From the NCBI GenBank assembly GCA_964573885.1, contig CAZNLL010000087.1, positions 1 through 17,084 of the forward strand: a stretch of 17,084 nt of DNA. The letters are read 5' to 3'. Every line of letters begins with the position of its first letter. Within the stretch, counting starts at the first letter, position 1. Below the pieces are notes generated by a model. The model saw only the letters and a program-made list of their open reading frames with translations, was not told the DNA's origin and ran no database searches. Below are positions 8,579-15,375 of the stretch, one piece after another. Made by a program: the position numbers and the translations under genes. This DNA is from CAZNLL01 sp964573885. GTDB lineage: Bacteria > Desulfobacterota > DSM-4660 > Desulfatiglandales > Desulfatiglandaceae.

Positions 8579-8614
8579 ATGAGCGCTAACAAAATCGGGG
8601 GGATCTCCAGATGA
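8579..8614 (+). CDS. Possible 11-codon upstream ORF before bactofilin
   Basis: An ATG at 8579 opens a frame encoding M-S-A-N-K-I-G-G-I-S-R. Its stop TGA (8612-8614) overlaps the bactofilin start in an ATGA arrangement. AGGGGA at 8566-8571 lies seven bases upstream and could serve as its ribosome site. The geometry suggests translational coupling, but an ORF this short can arise by chance. Confidence 0.3.
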   Translation: MSANKIGGISR

Positions 8615-8985
8615 AGAAGGAACGGGACCAGATAAACGCCTTTCTGGGAAAGGAAACGGAATTTGAAGGAAAGCTTTCCTTTACCGGTGTCGTTCGCGTG
8701 GACGGGCGTTTTAAGGGCGAGATATCCAGTGAGGGTACGCTCATTATAGGGGAGACGGCAGTGGTTGCCTCTGAGATTCGGGCGGCCCACGTTATTGTGA
8801 GCGGCGAAGTTCGAGGAACCATTGTGGCCGCTGACCGGATCGAGATTCACGCCCCGGCTCGGGTCTATGGAAACATTAGTGCCCCCGTGGTGGTCATAGA
8901 CGAGGGGGTTATTTTTGAAGGGAATTGTGAGATGGAGGAGCGGGGCAAAGGACTGGATAAAAAGGTGGCCCTTTTCCCCCAATAG
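8611..8985 (+). CDS. Bactofilin (polymer-forming cytoskeletal protein)
   Basis: Bactofilins self-assemble, without nucleotide, into filaments that scaffold cell-wall enzymes or other envelope proteins on the inner face of the membrane. This one has 124 residues, a usual length. The central region, about residues 9-110, shows the repeating short-strand pattern with regular Gly and Val/Ile of a right-handed beta-helix (for example V-D-G-R-F-K-G-E-I, then V-S-G-E-V-R-G-T-I, then V-Y-G-N-I). The polar ends are short, and no signal peptide or membrane helix is present. A G-rich stretch at 8597-8603 gives a ribosome site seven bases before the ATG. No terminator is seen before the atp promoter 40 bases downstream, so read-through into the ATP synthase genes is possible. 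Bactofilin next to the b-subunit genes is, to my knowledge, a recurrent order in Desulfobacterota. Confidence 0.9.
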   Translation: MKKERDQINAFLGKETEFEGKLSFTGVVRVDGRFKGEISSEGTLIIGETAVVASEIRAAHVIVSGEVRGTIVAADRIEIHAPARVYGNISAPVVVIDEGVIFEGNCEMEERGKGLDKKVALFPQ

Positions 8986-9023
8986 GGTCCGGTGAAAAAT
9001 GAAGCGCGTTCTATAAAAAAGCT

Positions 9024-9052
9024 TTGACAAGGAAATTTTTTTTTTGTAAAAG
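9024..9052 (+). promoter_or_regulatory. Sigma-70-type promoter for the atp operon
   Basis: A perfect -35 box TTGACA (9024-9029) is followed by a 17-base spacer and TAAAAG (9047-9052; four of six match TATAAT). The spacer contains ten consecutive T. It lies 50 bases before the b' start, in the only sizeable gap between bactofilin and the atp genes. Confidence 0.6.
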
Positions 9053-9101
9053 GCCTTACCTTCCAAATAAATACCTTATCTAAAAAAAGGATGCATTTGC
9101 C

Positions 9102-9530
9102 ATGCTCAATATAAATGCCACCTTGTTCATTCAGATCGCCAACTTTCTTGTACTGCTCATCTTGTTGAATTTTATTCTCTACAGACCCATACGCAGGATT
9201 CTGAGGCAAAGGGACGAAGAGATAGACGCCTTACAAGGAAGCATCAGGGATTACAAGAGACGCGTCGAAGGCAGTGAAAAGGGCATAGAGGAAAGCCAGA
9301 TTCAGGCCCGCAAGGAGGGTTTTGCGGAAAAAGAAAGTCTCAAAGGCTCGGGTCAGGAAGAGGAGCGGAAGATCCTCGGGGACGCCGGTTCTTCGGTGGA
9401 AGAAAAGATCGGCAAGGCCAAGAAGGAATTGGAAGACAACATGGAGCAGGTGCGAAAGGCCTTAGAAGGGGAGATTGCCAATTTTTCCGGTGAGCTGGCC
9501 GAAAAGATATTGGGAAGGAGTGTTCAATGA
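9102..9530 (+). CDS. ATP synthase Fo subunit b' (peripheral stalk)
   Basis: This 142-residue protein has the layout of a b-type subunit: one N-terminal membrane helix (about residues 7-27, rich in Leu/Ile/Phe), the conserved Y-R-P-I turn at the membrane exit, then a long, highly charged helix that forms half of the peripheral stalk holding F1 still while the rotor turns. The next gene encodes a second b-type subunit, so the stalk is presumably a b/b' heterodimer, as in cyanobacteria and many proteobacteria with split operons; I label this shorter one b' by position. AAGGA at 9087-9091 is the ribosome site. The stop overlaps the following start (ATGA, 9527-9530), indicating translational coupling. 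The family is certain; which of the two is called b or b' is a convention. Confidence 0.9.
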   Translation: MLNINATLFIQIANFLVLLILLNFILYRPIRRILRQRDEEIDALQGSIRDYKRRVEGSEKGIEESQIQARKEGFAEKESLKGSGQEEERKILGDAGSSVEEKIGKAKKELEDNMEQVRKALEGEIANFSGELAEKILGRSVQ

Positions 9531-10138
9531 GTGTTTTTAGGGGCAGAAAGGGCAGAGCCCTACTCATATGCGGGGGCACCCTGTTAGGCCTGTTTTTGTT
9601 TTGCGCCCTGGCCTTTGCCGGCGGGGGTGGTGAGCATGAGGCAGCCCAGGACAGCGGAAAGGTCAAAGACCTGGTTTACCGCATTATCAATTTTGGCCTG
9701 ATGGTCATCATCCTTTTCGTGGTGATCCGGAAGACGGCCATCAAAGACTTCTTCAGAACCCGAAGAGAGGAAATCAGGCAAAAAATGGAGGACCTCCAGA
9801 AGGAAAAGGAGGCCTCTGAGAACCGCCATCGAGAACTGGAGCAAAAGCTCAAGGAATTTGAAGAAAGGAAGAAGGAGATTATCGAGCAATTTAAGGCGGA
9901 GGGGGCCGAGGAAAAGGAAAGGATTATCGCTGAAGCCAAGGAAAGGGCGGCCCAGATACTGGCCCAGGCCGATGTAACCATTCAAAGGGAAGTACAGGCC
10001 GCCAAAGACAGGCTCAGCCAGGAAATGGTGGAGATAGCAGCGACCAGAGCCCAGGAACTCATCGCCAAGAACATTACCGAAGACGACCAGGACCATCTGG
10101 TGGCTGAATTTATAGAAAAGGTGGAGAAGCTACATTGA
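9527..10138 (+). CDS. atpF: ATP synthase Fo subunit b (peripheral stalk), with signal-peptide-like N-terminus
   Basis: The protein has 203 residues, longer than the usual b of about 156-170, because of an N-terminal extension. Residues 1-31 look like a cleavable signal peptide (R-G-R-K-G-R, a hydrophobic core, then A-L-A-F-A). A Gly/Glu-rich segment follows, then the real membrane helix at about 49-70 (containing R-I-I-N-F-G-L), and a long charged coiled coil to the end that binds F1 through delta. A signal peptide would place the mature N-terminus outside the membrane, matching the known topology of b. The start overlaps the b' stop by four bases, and the stop overlaps the delta start by four bases (TTGA). 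Cleavage itself is inferred. Confidence 0.92.
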   Translation: MSVFRGRKGRALLICGGTLLGLFLFCALAFAGGGGEHEAAQDSGKVKDLVYRIINFGLMVIILFVVIRKTAIKDFFRTRREEIRQKMEDLQKEKEASENRHRELEQKLKEFEERKKEIIEQFKAEGAEEKERIIAEAKERAAQILAQADVTIQREVQAAKDRLSQEMVEIAATRAQELIAKNITEDDQDHLVAEFIEKVEKLH

Positions 10139-10686
10139 TCGGTTCAAAAATTTCCAGGAGATATGCCAAGGCACTCCTCAGTTTGGGGCAAGAAGACGGG
10201 CAATATGAGCTCTATGGGCAGAACCTTAATGAGTTCGCGGACTTCTGCTCTGCCAACAAGGAGTTTTTTCAGATTATCTCAAGCCAGATATTTTCTTTAG
10301 AGGACCGACAAAAGATCCTTGAAGCGGTTTTGGAAAAGAGTTCTTTCACCGAGTTGCTCAAGAATTTTTTGAGACTCCTCCTTGATAAGAGCAGGATGAG
10401 GGCGGTTCGGCAGATCGCCGAATATTATACTGTGCTGACGGATGAGATTTCCAATATCACCCGGGCCCAGATCGTTACCGCAAAACCGCTCAAGAAAGAT
10501 GCTTTGGAAAGACTGGAAAAGGCCTTGGAAGAGATGACGTCCAAGGACGTCAGGGCAGAGGTCAAGGAAGATGAGTCCCTCATCGGAGGGGTTGTGGTAA
10601 GGATAGGGGACTTGGTATTGGATGGAAGTGTGAGGGCCCAGCTTGAAGGGCTAAAAGAATCATTAAGAAGAGGTGAGTATAGCTGA
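10135..10686 (+). CDS. atpH: ATP synthase F1 subunit delta (TTG start)
   Basis: Delta (OSCP) links the top of the F1 alpha/beta ring to the peripheral stalk. The protein has 183 residues, normal for the family. It shows the N-terminal helical-bundle signature (R-R-Y-A-K-A-L) and the C-terminal region with D-E-S-L-I-G-G-V-V-V-R-I-G and D-G-S-V. The start is TTG at 10135, overlapping the stop of atpF as TTGA. GGAG at 10123-10126 lies eight bases upstream, and the next in-frame Met falls past residue 80, inside conserved sequence. The gene ends one base into atpA (TGATG), so translation of b, delta and alpha is probably coupled. Confidence 0.95.
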   Translation: MIGSKISRRYAKALLSLGQEDGQYELYGQNLNEFADFCSANKEFFQIISSQIFSLEDRQKILEAVLEKSSFTELLKNFLRLLLDKSRMRAVRQIAEYYTVLTDEISNITRAQIVTAKPLKKDALERLEKALEEMTSKDVRAEVKEDESLIGGVVVRIGDLVLDGSVRAQLEGLKESLRRGEYS

Positions 10687-12200
10687 TGGAGATAAGAGCC
10701 GAAGAGATAAGTCAGGTAATCCGGGGCCAGATTAAGGATTACGAAAAGAAAGTAGAGGTGAGCGAGACCGGGACGGTGTTGTCCGTGGGAGATGGTATCG
10801 CTCGTGTCTATGGACTTGAGAAGGCCATGGCCATGGAAATGGTGGAGTTTCCCGGGGGCATATTCGGCCTTTGCCTTAATCTGGAAGAGGACAATGTGGG
10901 TGTCGCCGTCATGGGGGATGACACCAAAATCAAGGAAGGGGATACGGTCAAAAGGACCGGGAGGATCGCAGAGATCCCCGTAGGTGATGCGGTGCTCGGC
11001 CGGGTTATTGACGCTGTGGGTCAGCCCCTCGACGGCAAGGGACCCATTGATACCACGGAGACGCGGCGCATTGAGGTGGTGGCTCCCGGGGTGATCGCCC
11101 GCCAGCCCGTGAAAGAGCCCATGTATACGGGTATCAAGGCGATTGACGCCATGACCCCCATCGGGCGAGGTCAGCGCGAGCTCATCATCGGGGACCGTCA
11201 AATAGGCAAGACAGCCATATGCGTGGACGCCATTATTAATCAGAAAGACAGTGATATCTTTTGCGTGTATGTGGCTGTAGGCCAGAAGAAATCCACGGTG
11301 GCCCAGGTGGTGGACGTGCTGCAGCGTCATGGGGCCATGGAGTATACCACCGTGGTTGCGGCCTGCGCCAGTGACCCCGCAACTCAGCAATTCATCTCTC
11401 CCTATGCGGGTTGTGCTATTGGGGAATATTATCGAGACCACGGCAAGCACGCTCTCATTATCTACGATGACCTTTCGAAACAGGCGGCGAGTTACAGGCA
11501 GGTCTCTCTGCTCCTGAGACGGCCACCAGGCCGAGAGGCCTTTCCCGGGGACATCTTTTATAACCACTCCCGGTTGCTCGAGCGCGCGGCCAAGCTGAAC
11601 GATGAATTGGGAGGCGGTTCTCTCACGGCCCTTCCCATCATCGAAACCCAGGCCGGTGACGTCTCCGCCTATATCCCCACAAACGTGATTTCCATCACCG
11701 ACGGTCAGGTCTATCTGGAACCGAGCCTTTTCTTTTCAGGGGTGCGACCCGCCATCAATGTGGGCCTCTCTGTTTCACGGGTGGGCGGGGCCGCCCAGAC
11801 CAAGGCCATGAAAAAGGTGGCAGGAACCCTGCGCCTTGATATGGCCCAGTTCCGGGAATTGGAGGCCTTTGCCCAGTTCGGAAGCGACCTGGATAAGGCT
11901 ACTCAGCGGCAGTTGGAGCGGGGCCGGAAGCTGGTGGAGATCCTGAAACAGGTCCAGTACAAACCCATGCGGGCAGAGAGACAGGTGGCCATTCTCTTCG
12001 CCGGGGCAAATGGTTACCTGGATGAATGGCCGGTGGAGTCCATGCAACAGTATGAAGATCAAATGCTGGAATTCCTGGAAAGCAAACACCCTGAAATCTT
12101 GAACGACATCAAGGAAAAAGACGATATCACCGACGAAACAGAGGAAAAGCTGAATGCCGCTCTCACCGAGTTCAAGAGCGTGTTCCAGCCCTCTGCCTAG
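10686..12200 (+). CDS. atpA: ATP synthase F1 subunit alpha
   Basis: Alpha alternates with beta in the F1 ring and carries the non-catalytic nucleotide sites. The 504-residue protein has the full layout: an N-terminal beta-barrel, a nucleotide-binding core with P-loop G-D-R-Q-I-G-K-T (169-176), D-D-L-S-K-Q-A, the R-R-P-P-G-R-E-A-F-P-G-D motif, T-A-L-P-I-I-E-T-Q, and the arginine finger Arg365 in S-V-S-R-V-G-G-A-A-Q, which completes the catalytic site on beta. Compared with E. coli it lacks about eleven residues before T-A-L-P-I-I. Position 173 is Ile where most family members have Thr. The start overlaps the atpH stop by one base; an A/G-rich ribosome site lies around 10668-10677. A 55-base gap separates it from atpG. 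Confidence 0.98.
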   Translation: MEIRAEEISQVIRGQIKDYEKKVEVSETGTVLSVGDGIARVYGLEKAMAMEMVEFPGGIFGLCLNLEEDNVGVAVMGDDTKIKEGDTVKRTGRIAEIPVGDAVLGRVIDAVGQPLDGKGPIDTTETRRIEVVAPGVIARQPVKEPMYTGIKAIDAMTPIGRGQRELIIGDRQIGKTAICVDAIINQKDSDIFCVYVAVGQKKSTVAQVVDVLQRHGAMEYTTVVAACASDPATQQFISPYAGCAIGEYYRDHGKHALIIYDDLSKQAASYRQVSLLLRRPPGREAFPGDIFYNHSRLLERAAKLNDELGGGSLTALPIIETQAGDVSAYIPTNVISITDGQVYLEPSLFFSGVRPAINVGLSVSRVGGAAQTKAMKKVAGTLRLDMAQFRELEAFAQFGSDLDKATQRQLERGRKLVEILKQVQYKPMRAERQVAILFAGANGYLDEWPVESMQQYEDQMLEFLESKHPEILNDIKEKDDITDETEEKLNAALTEFKSVFQPSA

Positions 12201-12211
12201 GATTATTGAAC

Positions 12212-12241
12212 CTTTCACCCATGTTGAGGGTCGGGTGAGAG
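12212..12241 (+). promoter_or_regulatory. Hairpin in the atpA-atpG gap
   Basis: CTTTCACCC (12212-12220) pairs with GGGTGAGAG (12233-12241): nine pairs including one G-T wobble, with a 12-base loop. It sits between the atpA stop and the atpG ribosome site (GGAGAAGGA, about 12244-12252). No T run follows, so it is not a terminator; it could tune translation or mRNA stability. Confidence 0.45.
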
Positions 12242-12255
12242 ATGGAGAAGGATAG

Positions 12256-13137
12256 ATGGCAACCCTAAGAGATATTCTGCGAAAGATCGGCGCCGTCAAG
12301 AAGACCCGGCAGATTACCAGGGCGATGAATATGGTGGCTGCAGCGAGGCTGCGGGGCGCTCAGTTGAAAATGGAGAGTTTTGAGCCTTACGCGACCAAAT
12401 TTGCCGAGGTCCTGGGCAACCTGGCGAGCCGCATAGAGCCAGATATTCACCCCTTGCTGCAAAAGAGAGAACAAGTTACCAGGGTTGAACTGCTTCACTT
12501 CACGGCGGACAGAGGGCTTTGTGGCAGCTTCAATACCGCCTCCATTGCCAGGGCCGAGAAATGGATCAAGGAGCAACAGGGAAAGGGCCTTGAGTGCAGT
12601 CTCACCATCGTGGGCAAGAAGAGCCGCGATTATTTTTCCAAGAGAGACTACAATATCACGGAAAGCTTCATTAATGTTTACCAAACCGTGGATATCGCCT
12701 TTGTCAACCAGATGGCAAAGGCCTTTATCGATCGGTACATGGCGGACGAGGTGGATGAAGTCTACATGCTCTACAGCCGGTTTCTCCATATGGGAAAGCA
12801 GGAGCCTAACCTGGTCAAGCTCGTACCCATCGAACCTCCGACCACTGAAGAGACCGAACGGGGAGGAGACTCTGCGGAGTATCTGTGCGAGCCCGGTCCT
12901 GAGGAGCTTGTTATAGAGCTCTTGCCCAAACACATGAGCGTGCAGATCATGAACGCCTTTCTGCAAAATGAAACGAGTGAACATGCTGCCCGTATGGCTG
13001 CTATGGACAATGCCTCTAAAAATTGTAATGAACTCATAGAGAGCCTGACTCTGGTATATAACAAAGCCCGACAAGCAGCCATTACAGCCGAATTGATGGA
13101 CATCGTGGGTGGCGCTGAGGCCTTGAAAAACGCGTAA
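12256..13137 (+). CDS. atpG: ATP synthase F1 subunit gamma
   Basis: Gamma is the central rotor shaft that turns inside the alpha/beta ring. The protein has 293 residues, normal length. The N-terminal helix (M-A-T-L-R-D-I-L-R-K-I, then T-R-Q-I-T-R-A-M-N-M-V-A) and the C-terminal helix (A-A-R-M-A-A-M-D-N-A-S, then Y-N-K-A-R-Q-A-A-I-T-A-E-L) that form the coiled-coil shaft are both clear. The middle carries the Rossmann-like domain with the conserved D-R-G-L-C-G-S-F-N. ATG at 12256 follows GGAGAAGGA. The gene is preceded by a hairpin and a 55-base gap, and followed by a 34-base gap before atpD. No cyanobacterial-type redox insertion is seen. Confidence 0.98.
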   Translation: MATLRDILRKIGAVKKTRQITRAMNMVAAARLRGAQLKMESFEPYATKFAEVLGNLASRIEPDIHPLLQKREQVTRVELLHFTADRGLCGSFNTASIARAEKWIKEQQGKGLECSLTIVGKKSRDYFSKRDYNITESFINVYQTVDIAFVNQMAKAFIDRYMADEVDEVYMLYSRFLHMGKQEPNLVKLVPIEPPTTEETERGGDSAEYLCEPGPEELVIELLPKHMSVQIMNAFLQNETSEHAARMAAMDNASKNCNELIESLTLVYNKARQAAITAELMDIVGGAEALKNA

Positions 13138-13171
13138 TGGTTTTAAATAACAAGGAGGTTTTAAGTCAACC

Positions 13172-14584
13172 ATGAATGAAGGCAAGGTACTTCAGGTTAT
13201 AGGTCCGGTCGTCGATGTGGAGTTTCCCGAAGGAGAGCTCCCCGAGATTCTTACGGCCCTTACGATGAGCAATCCGGGCATCGATGATGCAGAGGATAAT
13301 CTCGTGGTGGAGGTGGCGCAGCACCTCGGAGACAATGTGGTCCGATGTATCGCCATGGACATCACCGACGGGCTTGTGCGGGGTATGAAGGTCAAGAATA
13401 CCGGGCAGCCCATCTTGATGCCTGTGGGGGATCCTGGATTGGGACGGGTGCTGAACGTGGTGGGCAGACCCGTGGACGGTCTAGGGCCCGTGAATGCTAC
13501 CGAGTTCTATCCCATTCACCGCCATGCCCCTGAGTTCCAGGAGCAGGACACCTCGGTACGTGTCCTTGAGACGGGCGTAAAAGTGATTGATTTACTTGTG
13601 CCCTTCCCTAGAGGCGGTAAAATGGGCATGTTCGGCGGAGCCGGTGTGGGCAAGACGGTGGTTATGATGGAGATGATCCATAATATCGCCATGCAGCACG
13701 GTGGTATCAGTGTCTTCGCGGGCGTCGGGGAAAGGACCCGGGAAGGCAACGATCTTTATCTGGAAATGAAGGAGTCCGGGGTGCTTCCCAAGGCGGCCTT
13801 GATCTATGGGCAGATGACCGAGCCGCCGGGGGCCCGTGCGCGGGTGGCCCTTTCCGCCCTGACCGCGGCGGAGTACTACCGCGATGAAAAGGGCCAGGAT
13901 GTTCTGCTTTTCATTGACAATATCTTCCGATTTACGCAGGCCGGATCAGAGGTCTCAGCCCTTCTGGGCCGAATCCCTTCTGCTGTGGGTTATCAGCCCA
14001 CCCTGGGTACCGACCTGGGCGAGCTCCAGGAACGAATTACATCCACCACCAAGGGTTCCATTACCTCGGTACAGTGCGTTTACGTGCCCGCCGACGACCT
14101 GACGGACCCGGCCCCGGCCACCACCTTCGCCCACTTGGACGGGACCGTGGTATTGGCGAGGCCTATCGCAGAGCTCGGGATCTACCCCGCTGTGGACCCG
14201 CTGGATTCAACATCCCGGATCCTCGATCCCAATGTCCTTGGTGAAGACCATTATGACACGGCCAGGCAGGTCCAGCAGATTCTTCAGAAGTACAAGGACC
14301 TGCAGGATATCATCGCCATCCTGGGAATGGATGAGCTCTCAGATGAGGACAAGCTTACCGTGGCAAGGGCACGGAGAATTCAGCGCTTCTTGTCACAACC
14401 TTTCCACGTGGCAGAGACCTTTACCGGGACGGCGGGCAAGTACGTCCCTGTGGCGGAGACCATCAAAGGTTTCAAGGAGATTATTGAGGGCAAACACGAC
14501 GATTTGCCGGAGGGCGCCTTTTACATGGTCGGGGGTATTGAAGAGGCCCGGGAAAAGGCGGAAAAGATGGCTGCCGCCAAGTAG
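13172..14584 (+). CDS. atpD: ATP synthase F1 subunit beta (catalytic)
   Basis: Beta carries the three catalytic sites that make ATP from ADP and phosphate. The protein has 470 residues, normal length. It has the P-loop G-G-A-G-V-G-K-T (155-162), catalytic Glu187 in G-E-R-T-R-E-G-N-D, the Walker B-like L-L-F-I-D-N-I-F-R-F, the A-L-L-G-R-I-P-S-A-V-G-Y-Q-P-T-L motif, and the D-E-L-S-D-E-D lever in the C-terminal domain. All key catalytic residues are present. A consensus ribosome site AAGGAGGT (13152-13159) lies twelve bases before the ATG and is the strongest in the operon, consistent with the need for three copies of beta per enzyme. Confidence 0.99.
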   Translation: MNEGKVLQVIGPVVDVEFPEGELPEILTALTMSNPGIDDAEDNLVVEVAQHLGDNVVRCIAMDITDGLVRGMKVKNTGQPILMPVGDPGLGRVLNVVGRPVDGLGPVNATEFYPIHRHAPEFQEQDTSVRVLETGVKVIDLLVPFPRGGKMGMFGGAGVGKTVVMMEMIHNIAMQHGGISVFAGVGERTREGNDLYLEMKESGVLPKAALIYGQMTEPPGARARVALSALTAAEYYRDEKGQDVLLFIDNIFRFTQAGSEVSALLGRIPSAVGYQPTLGTDLGELQERITSTTKGSITSVQCVYVPADDLTDPAPATTFAHLDGTVVLARPIAELGIYPAVDPLDSTSRILDPNVLGEDHYDTARQVQQILQKYKDLQDIIAILGMDELSDEDKLTVARARRIQRFLSQPFHVAETFTGTAGKYVPVAETIKGFKEIIEGKHDDLPEGAFYMVGGIEEAREKAEKMAAAK

Positions 14585-14597
14585 AGGTGAGTGACTT

Positions 14598-15005
14598 ATG
14601 AGTGAACTACATTTGGAAATCGTTACCCCTGAAAAGGTGATGGTCAGTCAGGAAGTGGATATTGTGGCGGCCCCGGGCAGCCTGGGGGAATTCGGAGTAC
14701 TGAAAGGGCACGTGCCTTTTCTGACGGCCCTAATGCCCGGGGAAATTCGTTATTCCCGGGGCGCAGAATCGAAGCGCCTTGCGGTTACCACCGGTTTTGT
14801 CGAGGTCTCCCAGGACAAGGTTTCCGTGCTTGTGGACGCCGCCGAGCGGGCTGAGGAAATTGACGTGGAGCGGGCAAGGAAGGCTTTGGAAAGGGCCAGA
14901 GAAAGGCTCGCAAAACGAGAGGCAGAAGACATTGATTTTGCCAGGGCCGAAGCGGCCCTCAGGCGCGCCATCATGCGCCTCAAGGTGGCTGAAAAGCCCA
15001 TTTAA
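14598..15005 (+). CDS. atpC: ATP synthase F1 subunit epsilon
   Basis: Epsilon joins gamma to the c-ring and can inhibit ATP hydrolysis through its C-terminal helices. The protein has 135 residues. The N-terminal beta-sandwich, about 1-85, contains the family pattern I-V-T-P-E-K, then G-E-F-G-V-L-K-G-H-V-P, then L-M-P-G-E-I. The two C-terminal helices, about 88-132, are present and rich in Ala/Arg/Glu, so the inhibitory domain is not lost. GAGGTG at 14584-14589 overlaps the atpD stop and serves the ATG thirteen bases downstream of atpD. It is the last gene of the operon, followed by a strong terminator. Confidence 0.96.
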   Translation: MSELHLEIVTPEKVMVSQEVDIVAAPGSLGEFGVLKGHVPFLTALMPGEIRYSRGAESKRLAVTTGFVEVSQDKVSVLVDAAERAEEIDVERARKALERARERLAKREAEDIDFARAEAALRRAIMRLKVAEKPI

Positions 15006-15030
15006 GGCCAAGAAGCCGATAATGGAGAAG

Positions 15031-15063
15031 AAAAGGCAAGTGCCTCAGGCGCCTGCCTTTTTT
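15031..15063 (+). terminator. Strong intrinsic terminator of the atp operon
   Basis: AAAAGGCA (15031-15038) pairs with TGCCTTTT (15054-15061). The stem continues after one A-C mismatch through G-C, a T-G wobble and GCC/GGC around a TCA loop. Six T (15058-15063) end the structure. It lies 26 bases after atpC. Confidence 0.88.
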
Positions 15064-15064
15064 A

Positions 15065-15093
15065 TTGACCTTTACCGGTTTAAGGGCTAGTAT
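15065..15093 (+). promoter_or_regulatory. Promoter for zapB-zapA
   Basis: TTGACC (15065-15070; five of six match the -35 consensus), a 17-base spacer and TAGTAT (15088-15093; four of six match the -10) lie directly after the T run of the atp terminator and 32 bases before zapB. It restarts transcription between two unrelated functions. Confidence 0.5.
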
Positions 15094-15124
15094 TAAGAAA
15101 ATTCGGAAAAAGGACGGGACTGCA

Positions 15125-15358
15125 ATGACCACAGGAGATATGGAACAATTTCAACTGCTTGAAGAAAAGATTGACCGTCTTATTGAAATGATCAGGGACC
15201 TGAAGAAGGAAAGAGATTCCCTTACAGAAAAGCTCCACATTCAGGAAGAAAAGCTGGCCGATATGACCGCACAGGTAGAGGAACTTAAATCCGCAAGGGA
15301 TTCGGCCAAGCAAAGGCTGATCTCCCTGCTGGAAAAAATTGAACAGTTAGAGGTCTAG
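15125..15358 (+). CDS. zapB: ZapB-like cell-division coiled-coil protein
   Basis: ZapB is a small coiled-coil protein that stabilises the FtsZ ring through ZapA. From the ATG at 15125 the product has 77 residues, nearly all predictable as one coiled coil with Leu/Ile heptads (for example F-Q-L-L-E-E-K-I-D-R-L-I-E-M-I). A TTG further upstream at 15065 keeps the frame open, but it overlaps the predicted -35 box and encodes a basic tail not expected in the family. AAAAAGGA at 15107-15114 fits the ATG at 15125. An internal ATG at 15140 has its AGGAG only two bases away, too close. Sequence alone says little for coiled coils, so the ZapB call rests mainly on size and the adjacent zapA. Confidence 0.72.
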   Translation: MTTGDMEQFQLLEEKIDRLIEMIRDLKKERDSLTEKLHIQEEKLADMTAQVEELKSARDSAKQRLISLLEKIEQLEV

Positions 15359-15375
15359 CTTTTCCGGGATTGATC

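Larger units (their letters stand above)
8097..8610. other. Gene-free intergenic stretch made of short tandem arrays
   Basis: No convincing gene is seen. Just after the protease gene, GGTATCCAG (8116-8124) can pair with CTG (8128-8130) and GATACC (8137-8142), with a six-base bulge; there is no T run, so it is not a standard terminator. TGTGAGA is then repeated directly (8151-8157 and 8158-8164). From there to 8475 the stretch is a mosaic of different short arrays, listed separately. Two GC-rich stretches interrupt the arrays: 8374-8390, and 8421-8441, which is partly self-complementary. From 8476 to 8560 the DNA is AT-rich and leads into the bactofilin gene. Confidence 0.7.

Noticed and set aside
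8554..8580. TTGCAA and GCTAAT as a promoter for bactofilin
   Set aside because: The spacer is only 15 bases and both boxes are weak, though a TG lies before the -10; not strong enough to list.
10135..15005. Conserved spacing from the linker Phe to the Cys in the two CHAT modules (336 versus 341) as duplication evidence
   Set aside because: This number belongs to the CHAT protein, not to the atp region scanned next. It is a coincidence of a longer linker and a shorter domain in copy 1, so I relied only on the gapless Cys-to-GYWG match.
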